Shown here piece after piece: positions 1 to 11,950 of a stretch of DNA of 64,000 nt. The notes beneath the pieces were generated by a model. The model saw only the letters and a program-made list of their open reading frames with translations. It was not told the DNA's origin and ran no database searches. The position numbers were made by a program, and so were the translations under genes. This DNA is from Cristatella mucedo. Its lineage: Eukaryota; Bryozoa; Phylactolaemata; Cristatellidae. Numbering within the stretch: position 1 is the stretch's first letter; each line of letters starts with the position of its first letter. The DNA lies in contig WPIO01000010.1 of NCBI GenBank assembly GCA_009760855.2, positions 5,621,501 through 5,685,500 of the forward strand, read 5' to 3'.

Positions 1-1320
1 GTGCTGGGACATGACCTGAGGCTAATGACATATTAATTATGTTAGTTATGCATGGCAGCAGCAGATCAATGCAACGTAGGAGCAGGACAGCGGGAATAGG
101 GTCCAGAGGACTTGTCTTCTTTGGTTGGGGTATGAGCGTCAGGACGAGGTCACTAGTGACCTGCTTGAATGTAGACATTGAGGTGCTGCAGGGAATCGAG
201 GGACAGAATTCTAGGGGGATGCTGCCATCACAGGGATGGACTCCCTGATCTTGTCCATCTTCTGGACAAAAAGCTAGAGAAGCGATCAGCTAGATTATCA
301 CAAGGCTCATTAGGTAATGAGCTAAACTGTTAGAGGTCAAGGAGAAAGTTTATCGTAAGAATCAGAATTTTTGGATTGTGCATCTGTGAATCACCATTAT
401 TTTTATAGAAGCTAGACTTGGCCTTTGCTAGGATCGATTTGTATCATCTGCAGTAGTCCTCGTATGCCTGCTGATGAACAGTCAGTCCGGATCTTGTGTA
501 TGCTTTTACAAGCTCGTGCTTAGTAGACTTAGCTAGGTTAATGTCTGCGGTAAACCATAGGCCATCTGTGTGAGGGTGTACAGTGCCGCTTAGTCAGATG
601 TGCTAACTTGTCTAGCATATCAGCTAGTGTGGTGTTTTAGCAGTCTACCAATGATGACAGGTCGGAAGGAGGACTGAGCAGCAGAGGTGAAGCAGATATT
701 CTCGCACGGACAGCATTGGTGTCAAAGGTCTCAATTCACAGGTGATTTTAGATGATGAGGGCACACATTGTAGACTGGGTGAGATCTGCATGTAGTCAGA
801 TAAGCAGACTTTGGTAAACAAAAATATGTGATGATAGCATGCAGTTGCATGAGAAAAGTTGGTCGAGTGTATGCTTGATATGAGTAGGGCCATGTACATG
901 AGCCGTAAGAGACTATTAGTCAGTCAGTGCACACAATTTGGTGCTGAATACGTCAGATGAGTTATCAAACTGAATGTTGACGTCACCCATAACGAGAAAA
1001 GGTCGATGTCTGCACACAGAATCAAAATGATATCCATGAACTCTGAGATAAAGGTGGACGTGGTACGTGGGGGGCAGCAAGAGACTACTGCCACCATTGG
1101 TAACTGGTTGTCGGGTGAACTCAAAACAATAGATTCGAAAGACTGCTTTGAGGGGACTGCAAGCGGCTTGAAATTGAAGGATGAGCGTGTATTGACGACG
1201 ACTCCGCCTCCAGTTTTGATTGATCTAGGGGTGTGAAAGAAGGAATAGCTTGTCGGGACCAGAAAAGCTAGTAGGGCTTGGTGCCAGGTGGCGAGAATGT
1301 GCCTTATATCATCGGATATG
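1..1320 (-). mobile_element. L2/CR1-like LINE remnant, endonuclease to RT N-terminus
   Basis: Read on the minus strand, broken frames give endonuclease-like text: a PRSIKTGGGVVV-type segment near 1230, FISEFMDIIL near 1040, and GDVNIQFDNSSD near 980. Lower coordinates give the linker and the approach to the RT domain (ADRFSSFFVQKMDKIRESI near 260, then a KTSPLDPIP-like segment near 110). The order matches the 5' half of an L2/CR1 ORF2. Many stops and frameshifts show it is dead. It runs off the left edge, so the missing RT half would lie outside the window. The upper boundary is approximate. This is the only copy here that carries the endonuclease half. Confidence 0.7.
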
Positions 1321-3824
1321 TTTGGTTTAGTATATCAAATCAGCCGTTTCTCACAGACGCAACTATTTTAGCACAATTCTTGCTTGACTAACCCTGGAAT
1401 GCCTCTGGGCTCGGTGTGTCCACCAGACTTGATCTACTAGGCTCGATTATACCTTGACTTGCTTGTGCAATAGGTTGTGTATGTATGTAAGGTAGGTTGA
1501 CCGTGCCTTAGGCCTTCCTTTCCATCTGACGGTGAAAGTAGTTGCCAATATTGTGGTCAAGAAGAGATCTACTGTTCATGGCACTGAATAGCTGGCAACT
1601 AGCTTGCCTTTGACTGCTTTTTGCTCAGCATATGACGACGGTATGCAGAATCCCTAGTTTTGTCATGTGAAACAGGCAGTGGGGTCCCCCCATCAGAGAT
1701 AATACCTTGCTTTCCTGCAAGTGTCTGTGCCCCTAGGCTCACTGATGTTTTTGCTGTTATACTGCTCTCCTCCCCCTAGATCGTGTAGTTTACGTGTGTC
1801 ACAGTTGCACCAGTTGGTAGGCTATGACTCGGTGCTGACTTAGCAGAAGTATTATCCCAAAAGTATCTGAGAATCAAAAAGGATCATGCTTTTATTTTTG
1901 CATTCGATTGTACCCGACTGCACATGTCTGGCTCGACAGGGGGATGTTACTTGCCCTCACTGCCATACAATCCTTCTTATTTGCTCAGCCCTTATTGTTC
2001 TACTCATTTGCGGGATGGCAGCTATTCAGCCTGAAGTAAGTATGTGCTGCTAATGCTGCTGTAGGTTCGATGCGAACCGGCCAATCATATACAGATACGA
2101 GCAGCTGTGTGGTCCTGGCCCGAAGCTGCTTTGGTTTCTTCCGTGCCGAAGTCGAAGATCAAGAAAGTATGGTGCAATCGATTATTATTACGACACTGTT
2201 TGATGACCTGCAGCTGCTGTACAATCGAATCACAATTGACACCAATGGAATCACTGTACCGTGGAGCAGTATTCTGCGCCTAGCTGCATCAGAATCTGCT
2301 ATACATGTGTAAAGTCGCTGCTTGGCTGCCTGTATTTGATTTCGTATGCATTGCTTATTTGAACTGCTTTATAAGGTAAAGACTGTATCCTGCCCAGCGT
2401 TTTTTGCCGCTCAGCTCCAAGTGTGTTATGTCAATAGTCGGTGCACCAGGGCCCTAGTACCTGTGCACCCGTGCCCGTCTTACACTTGTTGTCTGGTTTT
2501 ACTTTTATTTTCTTGAGCATGTTGTGATATTTGTGTGTACATGCCTGCATCCGCCAGAAACCTTTTTCATCGACTTGCGATATGCTTGGAAATAAAAATA
2601 TTAGGATTTTTCTCGACGGTATGGTCACACAGCATCACTTTTGCAGCAGCTTCATGAGGTGGGTCACATTTTTGGAATGCAGTATATGCCGAGAAGAAAT
2701 GGCACATCTTCCATGTAAAGATAGTTTTTACGAATTGATCTCACACTTATACGTAGTGGGGCTACCTTTGATGCCCACCTGCATTGTCCCCAGCAGCACA
2801 AAACTAATGCATACCTGAGCAGAGCTAGATACTGGAAGCTATCAGGAATCCTGGAAACTTGTATGGTGAAATTGCAGTTTTTTAGCATAGCGGTACATCA
2901 GTGGGAAGCTCTAAGCACACTTTGGTAGGCAGAAATGTATTACTGCTGTGGCTGAACCTTGCCTGGACTGGCCAATTATATAGGAAGAGAATTTCAAAGA
3001 TCCTTGCTGTTAAGGAAGTGCAGCATTGCACTTTTTTCTTAAGTAAAAACAGCAAATTGACTCTAAAAGCACGTCGAAAGCTGTACATGTTTTAACCCGT
3101 ACAGAACTATCCTTGCTTGGCCTTGGGTCTTAGCTGGGGCAGGCCAGGGCCGTAGACAGCAGGCTAGCCAGTTTTAGCGTCCACCATCCCTCCTGAGGAA
3201 GGCGACCCTGAAGTGAGTGCAGCTAGCGTGCCGTACGTCCCATCAGCCTCTCACTCCAGATGCCATAGCCACCGAGTTTGCAGGCACGGGCTACCGGGCA
3301 TGGAGAGCTACTCTGAAAACGAATCGCGTCATCGATGCGAAGCTTTGATTTGTTTTGCCAGAGAGGGCCTATCACCTTTTTTTAGAGCTCACAGAAGTGG
3401 TATCATGAGGATGTTGTATTGTTAATAACAGACAAGCCCAGCTGTATATTTTTGCACTAGCTGCAAGTGTCTTGTTCAAACTGCAGGAAGACATAAGAGT
3501 TGTGCGATACATACATATTTATGAGATGCCACGAATCCACTGGCCATGTTGGTTACGGTTTCATTTTAAAAGCAATTCTGAAAGTAGGGTTTTCTCAACC
3601 AACTGAGGAGGGAAGGGGTGGCAGGTTGACTCCACTCGCTGTGAGGTTTGCACTCTACTCAGCAAGGACCCTACCGCCTACCGCCTCGTTACCCGCGCTG
3701 AGAGCTTGCCTTTAGCAAGCCCTTTTGGGGATCACTTTGGGGGGCATTCAAATTCGAGTTATTTGCACCCTCGAACACGTAACAAGGTGGCTAACTCCAC
3801 CTAACTAGGAGAATTACGGCTACA
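1321..3824. other. Unassigned stretch
   Basis: About 2.5 kb with only short open frames (under 100 codons), none with recognisable domains. I see no tRNA-like, LINE or SINE sequence here. It may include the far 5' end of the LINE remnant to its left, but I cannot support that. Confidence 0.5.
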
Positions 3825-3969
3825 GCTGGTTTGGTCCAGCGGTAAAGGTGCTAGCCCCGACCCAAGGTCCGGCCGAGGTCGTGGACTCGAGCCCCGAGGC
3901 ATGTGTGAAGCGCTTGAATAGCGATAAAGTTCTCTTCGGGTGCTAAACAAATGAATTACATTTTGTTTA
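3825..3969 (+). mobile_element. SINE1 copy (tRNA-derived SINE)
   Basis: The head is tRNA-like: an A-box region (GGTTTGGTCCAGCGGTAAAGG) followed about 45 bases later by a B-box-like GGACTCGAGCCCC. The tail has the AGCGC...GCGCT-type outer stem, slightly mutated, around an inner AGCGA..TTCTCT stem. It ends in AAATGAATTACATTTTG. This arrangement repeats in the other SINE1 copies. Confidence 0.85.
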
Positions 3970-6071
3970 AATGCATTGTTGTTACTCGAGTCTATCATCT
4001 CTTGGAAAATTCATTGTAGCTAGGAGGGCGAGGATTAAAGCTCTGCATGCATACAACCTATAGAATACGGAGTCGTATAATACAGGGTAAAATACAGCCC
4101 CAAAAATCAACTCTATAAGTATAATGTAACAATTTCAGATCCCTCATTTCAGTGAGCAATTAGACTCGGTCGAGTGTGGGCAGATTGGGAGAGCAGACGA
4201 CCCGCCCTGGCTCTCCACGTTTGTCCACGAAGTCCACGATTGCGAGTTCGCCATATTTATTTTCGCTGGTGTGGTTCAACATGGGCCCGAAGAAAGACCC
4301 GATGTGGAATCGCTTTCGTGACCAGAACAACGAGATTGGGACGCGATTGCCTTCAAAGGCAACAGCAGTTCGAGCGCGGCCTGGGCGAGCCTGAGCGACT
4401 CATGCGCCGACACGTGCTCACTGAGTGGCTGTCGTGCCTCGTGAAAGAAACGCCGCGACATCAGCATGCCGGTCGACGACGAGGACGAGCCAGACCCGGA
4501 GGACACACCCGAGTTCAACGGCATCGAGGTCAGCGTGCACCGTTCAGGTCAGCGGGTCATGTCGATCTGTTCGCGGGAACCAGAAGTCCGGGTGCTCCAG
4601 TAGTGCCAGGGTGTGCAGTTTGAACTAACGAACGACACGTAGCTTAAGAAATAGCAGTACCGCGGCGAAATCATATTACACGGAGCCATAGTAATGATTT
4701 CGTAATAGCCAGTGGTCGGGACCAACCCAGTGGCCGAGCAGCTGGGTCGTCGCCCCTTCGGCCGACAAGTCCGCATAGATACTCCTTTGGAATTCCGATA
4801 AAGCAGCCCGACGAATGGCCGCCGAAGTCGCTTAGGATGAGAAGGCAGCTGAGGCTCGAGCACGACGAAAGCATTCTGTTTCTTTCGCCCTTTATGTACA
4901 AAATGGTGCACCTCTAACGCACGACAGGCTACGTCGGCAACAAACCGAGCAGCGCAATTGGAGGACGGGGGCGGGGTAGACTGGCTTTTAGTGCGCGAAC
5001 GGAGCCTGGCGCCGAGGAGCTTATGTTTGCGCAAAGTCACTGGTCAGAATTACGCTAAGGCGGCTTCTGCTGTCGGCGAACTTCTCACAGCATCTAGCGC
5101 TGCTAGGCTAGCGTGCTTGGAGTAACCGGCACGCCAGCCTTAGGCTTGGCAAGCGCTGGCTCGACAGCGGCTATAATGGAGGCTGCTTTGTTTCCATTTT
5201 TATTTACGTCGTCTGTCCACCGGCAAAAGAAGGAGAGTGCAGGCATTGTGGCGGCCGCCCCACCCCATCGGGTCACTGAGCCAGGCCATCAATGTGAGGA
5301 ACATTGCTAAACAGCAGCGTCGCGGATGCGGGGCACCGGATGGGCCGCTGCACAGGAAAGCCTCGAGCTCACGAAGGCGGCCGAGCGATCGGCATTGGTT
5401 CGACGAGCCTAAAACTGGGCTAGTCGGCCGTGGCAGCTGCATCGGTGCACAGCAGCCGGCGAACTGTGCTAGTTACAACCTCCTACCTAAGAAAGCATTT
5501 GCATTTCCGCGAACAAAGCATCTGCCGTTATTACCTGCCAGGTACGGTACTTGGCAGACGATCAGAACAAGTTGACTGTTGCATCAGCTCTTCCTCGGCG
5601 GCCATGCGTGTGATGGCCATTTTTGTATAGTAGCAGAATATGAGGGCCGAGTAGGACTATATATGGTTCCTAATTCTTCTGAAGCACCTCCATTGGACTT
5701 CTCTGGCGAGTTTAGACTCTATCTTGGGCCGATCGCAATCAATTTCCCCCTCAATAGTGACCTGAGCAGGAACGCAGTAATGAGACGTCTACGCGGAAAT
5801 AGGCAGACATGCGCCACGTAAAAGCAACGTAAGTATTAATTGATTGGTTTTTAAAATATAGAAACGTAAAATCGCGCCGGTGCAGCTTGCAGGTTCGCAC
5901 TAAGACGCGTCAGCTGGCACGGGTAAGATACGCCAGCGAGCGAGCGCACCAAGCCTTACTTACGGCCACCAATCGAGTGACATGCGCACGGGGGGGGGCA
6001 GACGACTCGACATGCAAACAGAGAGGGAAGCTCTGGCGAATCTTGTCTCGATCGGCGCCTCCGGGCTTCAT
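3970..6071. other. Unassigned stretch, GC-richer in its middle
   Basis: No domain is recognisable. Between about 4280 and 4610, short open frames could be remains of a coding sequence: one begins MGPKKDPMWNRFRDQ at 4280, and an acidic one begins MPVDDEDEPDPEDTPEFNG at 4466. They are broken and I cannot assign them. A 163-codon minus-strand open frame (4549-5040) overlaps the same area and shows no family signature. Confidence 0.4.
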
Positions 6072-7567
6072 TTAATAATAATAATAATACATTTGTATAG
6101 CCCCTTCAGAGAAGTTAATCTCTTTCAAGGCACCTTGTATGAGCTGTAATGGAAGCATGATGGAATGATTAGTGGTAGCATGCTCACTGTCAGCAAGTAT
6201 AACATTGTAAGAAGCGACATGCACACGGTCTACATGTAAAATACGGTTTCGGTAACATCTAATATGTCAGCTCGCATAGCACTGAAGACGAATCACAAGG
6301 ACCCGCTAAATTAAGTGATGAACAGGTGCATTTAAGCTTTTTTTGAACGTTACAGGCTCAGGGAATGTCGTGACGTCAGTCGAGAGTAAATTCCAGGCTT
6401 TGGGAGCATACGAACTAAACGTACGGTCTCCAAAGATTTTCATATTCGCATGAGGTATAGCTAAGCGTTTAGAGTCAGAAAAACTGGAGGTTCGGTGCCT
6501 AGCCTATTGGGGGAATAGTTTTGATAGGCAGGCTGGAGCCAAAGAATGGAAGGAGCTAAATAACCATGTTGTGCTTGGTATCACTGAGCATGCTACCACT
6601 AACCACCCGACCATGTGTCCTTTGCAGCATACATAAAGTGCCTAGAAAGAGATTAAGTTCTCTGAGGGCGCTGCTGGATTGGAAGCCGGTGCAGATCGGC
6701 AAGAAGTAGTGCGATTTGGAAACTGCGAAGCTCAGAACAGCCAAGCTTAGCTGCAGAGTTTTGCACCAAAAGTAAACATCTGTATGCGCAGACCGGTAGA
6801 TCAGCAAGCAGTGAGTTACAGAAGTCGGGACTGTACGTAACAAATTCATGAAGTAATATGGATGTAGTGTCCCTGTCTAAACAAGCTCAAATTTTAGCAA
6901 TGTTATGTAATTGAAATCAGGCTGAATTTACTTTCGACCCTATATGGTCGTCTAGTGAACGGTCACTTTGGAACAGGACATCTAGATTCAGTGCAGATGC
7001 AGCAGGAGATATGTTGACAGAGCTGACTTTGAGCTTAAATTTTTCTAATTGATGAGTCATGGTTAGTTTCTCATAAGTAGTAAGTTGGTTTATCGTCATT
7101 CGATTTGGGAAATTTTGCTGTCATCCATGTGCGGATATCAGCAATACAAGCTGCAAGGAGTAAAGAGTATTTGACTTGCTGGAGGGCTGGGAAGACACAA
7201 AGCAAAGGTACGACTGAGTGTCATCTGCATAGAAGTGAAAGCCTAGATTGCGCTTTGCGATCACATTGGCACGAGGGAGAGTATATAGTGCGAAAAGAAT
7301 TGGATCCAAGCACAGAGCCCTGCAGTACCCCCCCCCCGTTCGTAATTAGCTCCTCTGATGACCTCTGTCCATTCACATCAATACTCTGGAGTCTCCCACT
7401 GAGGTAGGATCTAAACCATAGCAGTGCAATGCCAGTGATGCCCAGGCGAGATGAGAGGCGCTTGATAAGAACTTGTGATCAATTGTATCAAACGCTGCAG
7501 AAAGATCAAGCAAAACAAGCAGGGAGACTTTATGTAGGTCTGCATTCCTGAAGTCGTTGTACACTCA
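6072..7567 (-). mobile_element. L2/CR1-like LINE, 5'-truncated and frameshifted
   Basis: The 3' end is at the left: an (AAT)n tract at 6073 followed by the mutated tail stem-loop, then 3' UTR. Moving right, minus-strand frames show the C-terminal LINE text, the ADDTQ catalytic region near 7220, and LLDLSAAFDTIDHK (RT motif A) near 7480. Several frameshifts separate these pieces. The copy ends upstream of motif A near 7567, a typical 5' truncation. Confidence 0.85.
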
Positions 7568-8159
7568 AAGCGATGCTGACTCGTTTGCACCGTTGCCGGC
7601 TGCAGCTTCCCGAGTACTGGGTGCATGTGCGATCGGCGGACCGAACCAAGCTGCAGCACGCCTGCGTGCTCATGGAAGAGCGAGGTCTCATTTTAGCCAT
7701 TCTGCTGACCAATTGGAGGATGGACGCTTTGGTTGGAAGCGACGAAGTAAGGCCGTAGGAGCCAAGGGGGGCCTAAAGCCTCCCCCTTCCCGCACTCGCC
7801 CCTCATTGAGAGCACTCCCTTTAGACCTCCCCCTCCCCGCATGGCTGCCGGGCTACCAGGTAGGACTAGCAGCGTACCTTTGCGGTTTTTAGTCGCACAG
7901 TCGAAAGGAAGACGTGGCAGTGCCATTGGCCGCTTCTTGGTGCCACATCCGCTGTGGGCCGCCGGGCCTACAAAGACGCCACATAGGCATAAATTGCGGC
8001 TACCCCTCGCTGCCCTAGATTCTAGTCGGCAAATCCTCTTGGGAATAATTGCTGCACAACTGCCTCGCTAAATCAGCTCTTTAGGCTGCTAAACTGTGAC
8101 CACCCACAGTTGCAGAGCAGACCGTAGCAATTCTACTTGGGATATTAAAACTCAGCCAC
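7568..8159. other. Unassigned stretch, GC-rich
   Basis: Sequence between two LINE pieces. It is noticeably GC-richer than its flanks between about 7570 and 8080. Open frames on both strands are under 112 codons and resemble nothing I recognise. Confidence 0.4.
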
Positions 8160-8232
8160 GTCAAATGTAAAGTGCCTAGAAAGAGATTGAGCTCTCTAAG
8201 GGCGCTACATCAAATGAATTATTATTATTACT
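8160..8232 (+). mobile_element. Solo LINE 3' tail
   Basis: Only the terminal stem-loop (AAAGTGCCTAGAAAGAGATT then GAGCTCTCTAAGGGCGC) and an (ATT)n tail are present. No LINE coding sequence precedes it, so this is an extremely short 5'-truncated insertion. A SINE tail is the alternative, but the CTAGAAAGAGATTGAG wording fits the LINE version. Confidence 0.65.
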
Positions 8233-9016
8233 ATTTTTTTTGCCATTCGCGGTTGCTCTACGTCGAGTCCGCACTGGATTCAAATGAGAAAGGTCTGTTG
8301 AGCCATTAGTTTCCTCCCCCACCCCACTGAAAGTATGCGCCACTCTAGAGGTTTGTCCGGCGGTGAGGTTTTGGCGAGCATGGGCTAACATGGCTTCCCG
8401 AGAAGGACAGCCATTTTTTCACACGGAGCAAGAGAGGCTGCCAGTACGGCGTGCATTCGGCGTGCACGCGAAATGTGGTGTCAGTATCCAGATGGGCTTA
8501 TCATTTCATTTTAATTAGTGCGACCATGTTGTTACGAGGCTCTAGCAATGCAATTCTGCATAAGCAAGTCTAAAGGAGCGTGTCGTGCGATGTGCCTCTA
8601 GCGAAAAGCTTTAAGGCTCTAGATATTAGGGGCGAATCGTATTATACACAACGCGTTCTCAGGGGGAGCTTCCGGGGGTTGGCTGGCTTGATTTCAGTGC
8701 TCAGCTTCAGTCTCTAAACAAAACGCGGAGAGTAGCAATGTTGTAGAAGTACTACTAAGCCTCAGTCTGGGTCGCAAGACTTCGGCTCTCAGCAGTTTCG
8801 GCGTGCTTCTCCACTCCGGAAGCTGCCAATACGCTCAGGCGGGTCACTCGAGCCTTTCTGAGCAGGGAACCTTCCGGCCCAGCTTCGGACTCTCGTTCAC
8901 GCTCCTCTCCTCAAGGATAGCGCACACATAAGCCAGCTTCGGGTGACTCTCCTTCAGCGCCTAGCTGCGGAATCTGTCAGAGCAGTTCACACAACCGAAG
9001 GTTAGAAAAAAATCTT
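8233..9016. other. Unassigned stretch
   Basis: No open frame over 75 codons and no repeat that I recognise. Confidence 0.45.
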
Positions 9017-9180
9017 CGCTGATTTAACAGCCTTATTTCTATAGCTGCAGAAGAGCCTTATCGGCTATAGCCACCGCTTGCAGCAGTTGGCAATACAGAA
9101 TCGCCCAGCTGCAGGAATCGAACCTGGGACCTCGGTCGGGAAGAGCGAGCACCTTATCTCCTCGGCTATCACGGCCTAGG
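9017..9180 (-). mobile_element. SINE2 copy (tRNA-derived SINE, divergent)
   Basis: Minus orientation. The left end carries the tail GCTGATTTAACAGCC; the middle carries GAAGAGCC and CCACCGCTTGCAG. The B-box region reads GGAATCGAACCTGGGACC on the plus strand, the complement of a GGTTCGATTCC box. It is diverged from the cleaner copies at 16292 and 46984. Confidence 0.8.
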
Positions 9181-9447
9181 ACGGCCGAAGAGCCCGGCTT
9201 CGCGAACGGTGGTGTTGATGCGCTCAAGTCCATCGTCAACAGAGGGTAGGTTAAACTAAATTAATTATAATAGAATGATAAAACGAATTAAAAATAAATT
9301 AACTCGTAACTCGTGGACGAGGCCACACAATCGGCACATCTCTGACGAACATCTTCCCGGTCTGTATTTATGGGGGGGGCCATCGCTCATAGAAGGAAGC
9401 TATTGAAAAAACAGCACTCCCTGCAGCACAGCCCTGAGCGCTCCAGC

Positions 9448-10112
9448 TCCGCATCGGTACTTGACTTCTGTAACTCGCTGCTTGCTGGCTTTCGCACAAT
9501 CGGGCGCTTACAGCTGGTGCAAAGCATTGCAGCCATGCTTGTCTGTCGTGAGCGGGCGCAGTTGCCACGTCACACCAGTTCTCGCCGACCTGCAGTGGCT
9601 ACCAGTCAAACAACGGATCGACTTATTTAAGGTTTTGTCGCTCACTTGTAGGTCACTTCATTCTTTGGCTCCAGCCTACCTATCAGATCTACTCCTCCAC
9701 AAAGCCAAGCATCGTACCACCTGCTTTTAGGAAACTAAATGTCTACCTATACCTCGTACAAACCTCAAATCATTTGGAGACCGAGCATTTAGTTGGCATG
9801 CTCCCAAAGCCTGGACTCACTCCAGACTTCCGCCATGACATCCCTTGACATGACCACATTTAAAAAGAAATTAAAAGCGCCTCTATTTGTGACAGCATTT
9901 AGTGGGTCCCTGTGATTTGTCCTTTATGTGTTTATGCGTGCTAACATTGTTGCATGCTGCCACTAACCACATTTGCATGCTGACCCTGTGCATGTCACTC
10001 CTAATCATGTTATTCGTGTTGTTTATCAAGCATGATACCTCTCACCATTTGATCGTTTTTCCTTTGCAGCAAATGTAAAGCGCCTAGAAAGAGATTGAGT
10101 TCTCTGAGGGCC
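9448..10112 (+). mobile_element. L2/CR1-like LINE, 3' portion
   Basis: Plus-strand frames begin at the LDFCNSLL segment of the LINE C-terminus and continue through RLQLVQ and LADLQWLPVKQRIDLFKVL. The 3' UTR follows (CTGACCCTGTGCATGTCAC), then the start of the tail stem-loop (GCGCCTAGAAAGAGATTGAG). The second half of the tail is lost: after GAGGGC the sequence switches to unrelated DNA. This points to a later deletion or rearrangement. Confidence 0.85.
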
Positions 10113-11950
10113 GAGAGGAGTTACCGCATTAGAGAGCGGTTGTAGATGCTTGTTTGGTATACGGCCTTTCGTGGGAGATTTAAGCTTCTCCCGGTGGAGT
10201 GGGTTAGCCATCTTTTCACGTGAGGCTAGAAAGGCTACTGGTTCGGGGTACCTTCGACATTCAAGTTCAGTGCTATGTCAGTCTGCGGTCGGGTGGGCAT
10301 CAGTTTTTTTAATGACGACCGCATATTTAGAGTTGGTTATCTTCAGGGGCTCGGCAAGCTTGGCGACTTCAGCACCCAGGTTCAGGCTGTGAACTAAAAC
10401 GAGACTTCACGGCGATATGTCCTTGTGAAAATTCGAGCTCTTCCAAAGTCTCTACGATAAAACTAACGCTGTGACAACACCAATTGAATTTTGTACTTTT
10501 GAATTAGGCTAAAGAGCCTTTCCTAGCGGATTTTGAAGGGATGCGACACAAAGGACTCAGTGTCGCACACCTTGATGTCAAAGTGTAGCCCCTCAGTTCC
10601 AAACTCTGGCTACGCCTTTGGGTGGAAGCGCATGACGGCACATGGGGGCCTTGGCGTAGGGCTAAGGTTGTCAAGCTTTACAAGTTCATTTGCGAGGGTT
10701 TGAGTCTTGCAGCAGGCGATTCGCTCACGTGCTCACGGCAAGCCGGATTGCTATCTGCTGAAGCTCCTCTGTCGGCTATCAAAACGATCCTGTTAAATCA
10801 GCTAACCCATGCTATATTACTTTGCACACACGGGTTTAGCAAGTAGCACTGCTAGATGAACGAGACTACGAGACCGGCCATGAAAGCTGGCCTCTAAACC
10901 ATCAATCTTTTTCTTTCACGGTTCAGCAGCTCCATTGGGGCGGCCATGGTGTGATCAGTCACCGTTGCTCTGGCGATAGGCATGGGACGTCAAGCTGCGA
11001 AGCCTTCACCACATTCTAGCCTGCGATTACGCTCGACGGGCGTGTCCCGAGAGCCGTGGACCGTTCTCCGTTCTTCGCCTACGAGAGAGGTCTCGAGAAC
11101 AAATCGTCGACATTTCTGCTCAGCATAAACTGACGGTAGGTAAGTAGTACGTGCACTGCCTGCTGACGTACACGCCGTCCTCCAAGTGGCTTTGCCTTTA
11201 GAATGATCCCTCCTACATTAGTTCTCGGAATGGCAGCAAAGGCATACCGGGTCTTGGCAAAATATCTTGTCACGCGAGAGTGCAGTTGCCTTTTCAAACT
11301 TGCGTACTCTGCGTGCATGCTTCCGGCACTGCCCACGAAGCTGCTAGTTTTTGTCCTTAAGCCATCATTCGGGTATAAGGATCCTTGACGATGGGTGGGT
11401 CATAGTCAAGCCGATGGGTCAGTCAGCCGTGACGACATTCGAGGATTTGATGATTCATCTTTCCTGCATTGCTAAACTATGCCCCTCCCACAGCAGGTTT
11501 GTGCCTACGATTCGAGCTCGACTGTTGTCCGACATCTGGTTCTGTACATTTTGTTCGGCAGGGGAAGCAACGAGGTGCTCAAATTATTGGGCACTTATGT
11601 AGAGGTAATTTTTAAAGTAGTGCTCATTGCGTCTGACCAGCTGCTTGACAACTGAGCAGTGCTACAGAGATTAATGCAAAAACGGCTTAAGTTGGCCGAT
11701 ACTGGCTGTCAGAGCTAGCTTTAGCAGCGTAACTCGTCGAAACTACAAAACTACCCTAGGATACTCTTCAGCATCCGAATATCAGCTTGAATCGATAGTT
11801 TGGAAGTTGCAGTACTCGATCACTTTCTTTGCTCACGCACTGTACCAAATCGAGGGCAAGCTAGGATGTGGGAGCCCTGAAGCCACTATTCCTGCTGAGC
11901 AAAAATTCGACGCAAGTGCCTGGAAGTCTGTTATTGATGCGCTAATGACA
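10113..11950. other. Unassigned stretch
   Basis: No recognisable gene or repeat. Open frames are under 90 codons on both strands and carry no family signature. Confidence 0.45.
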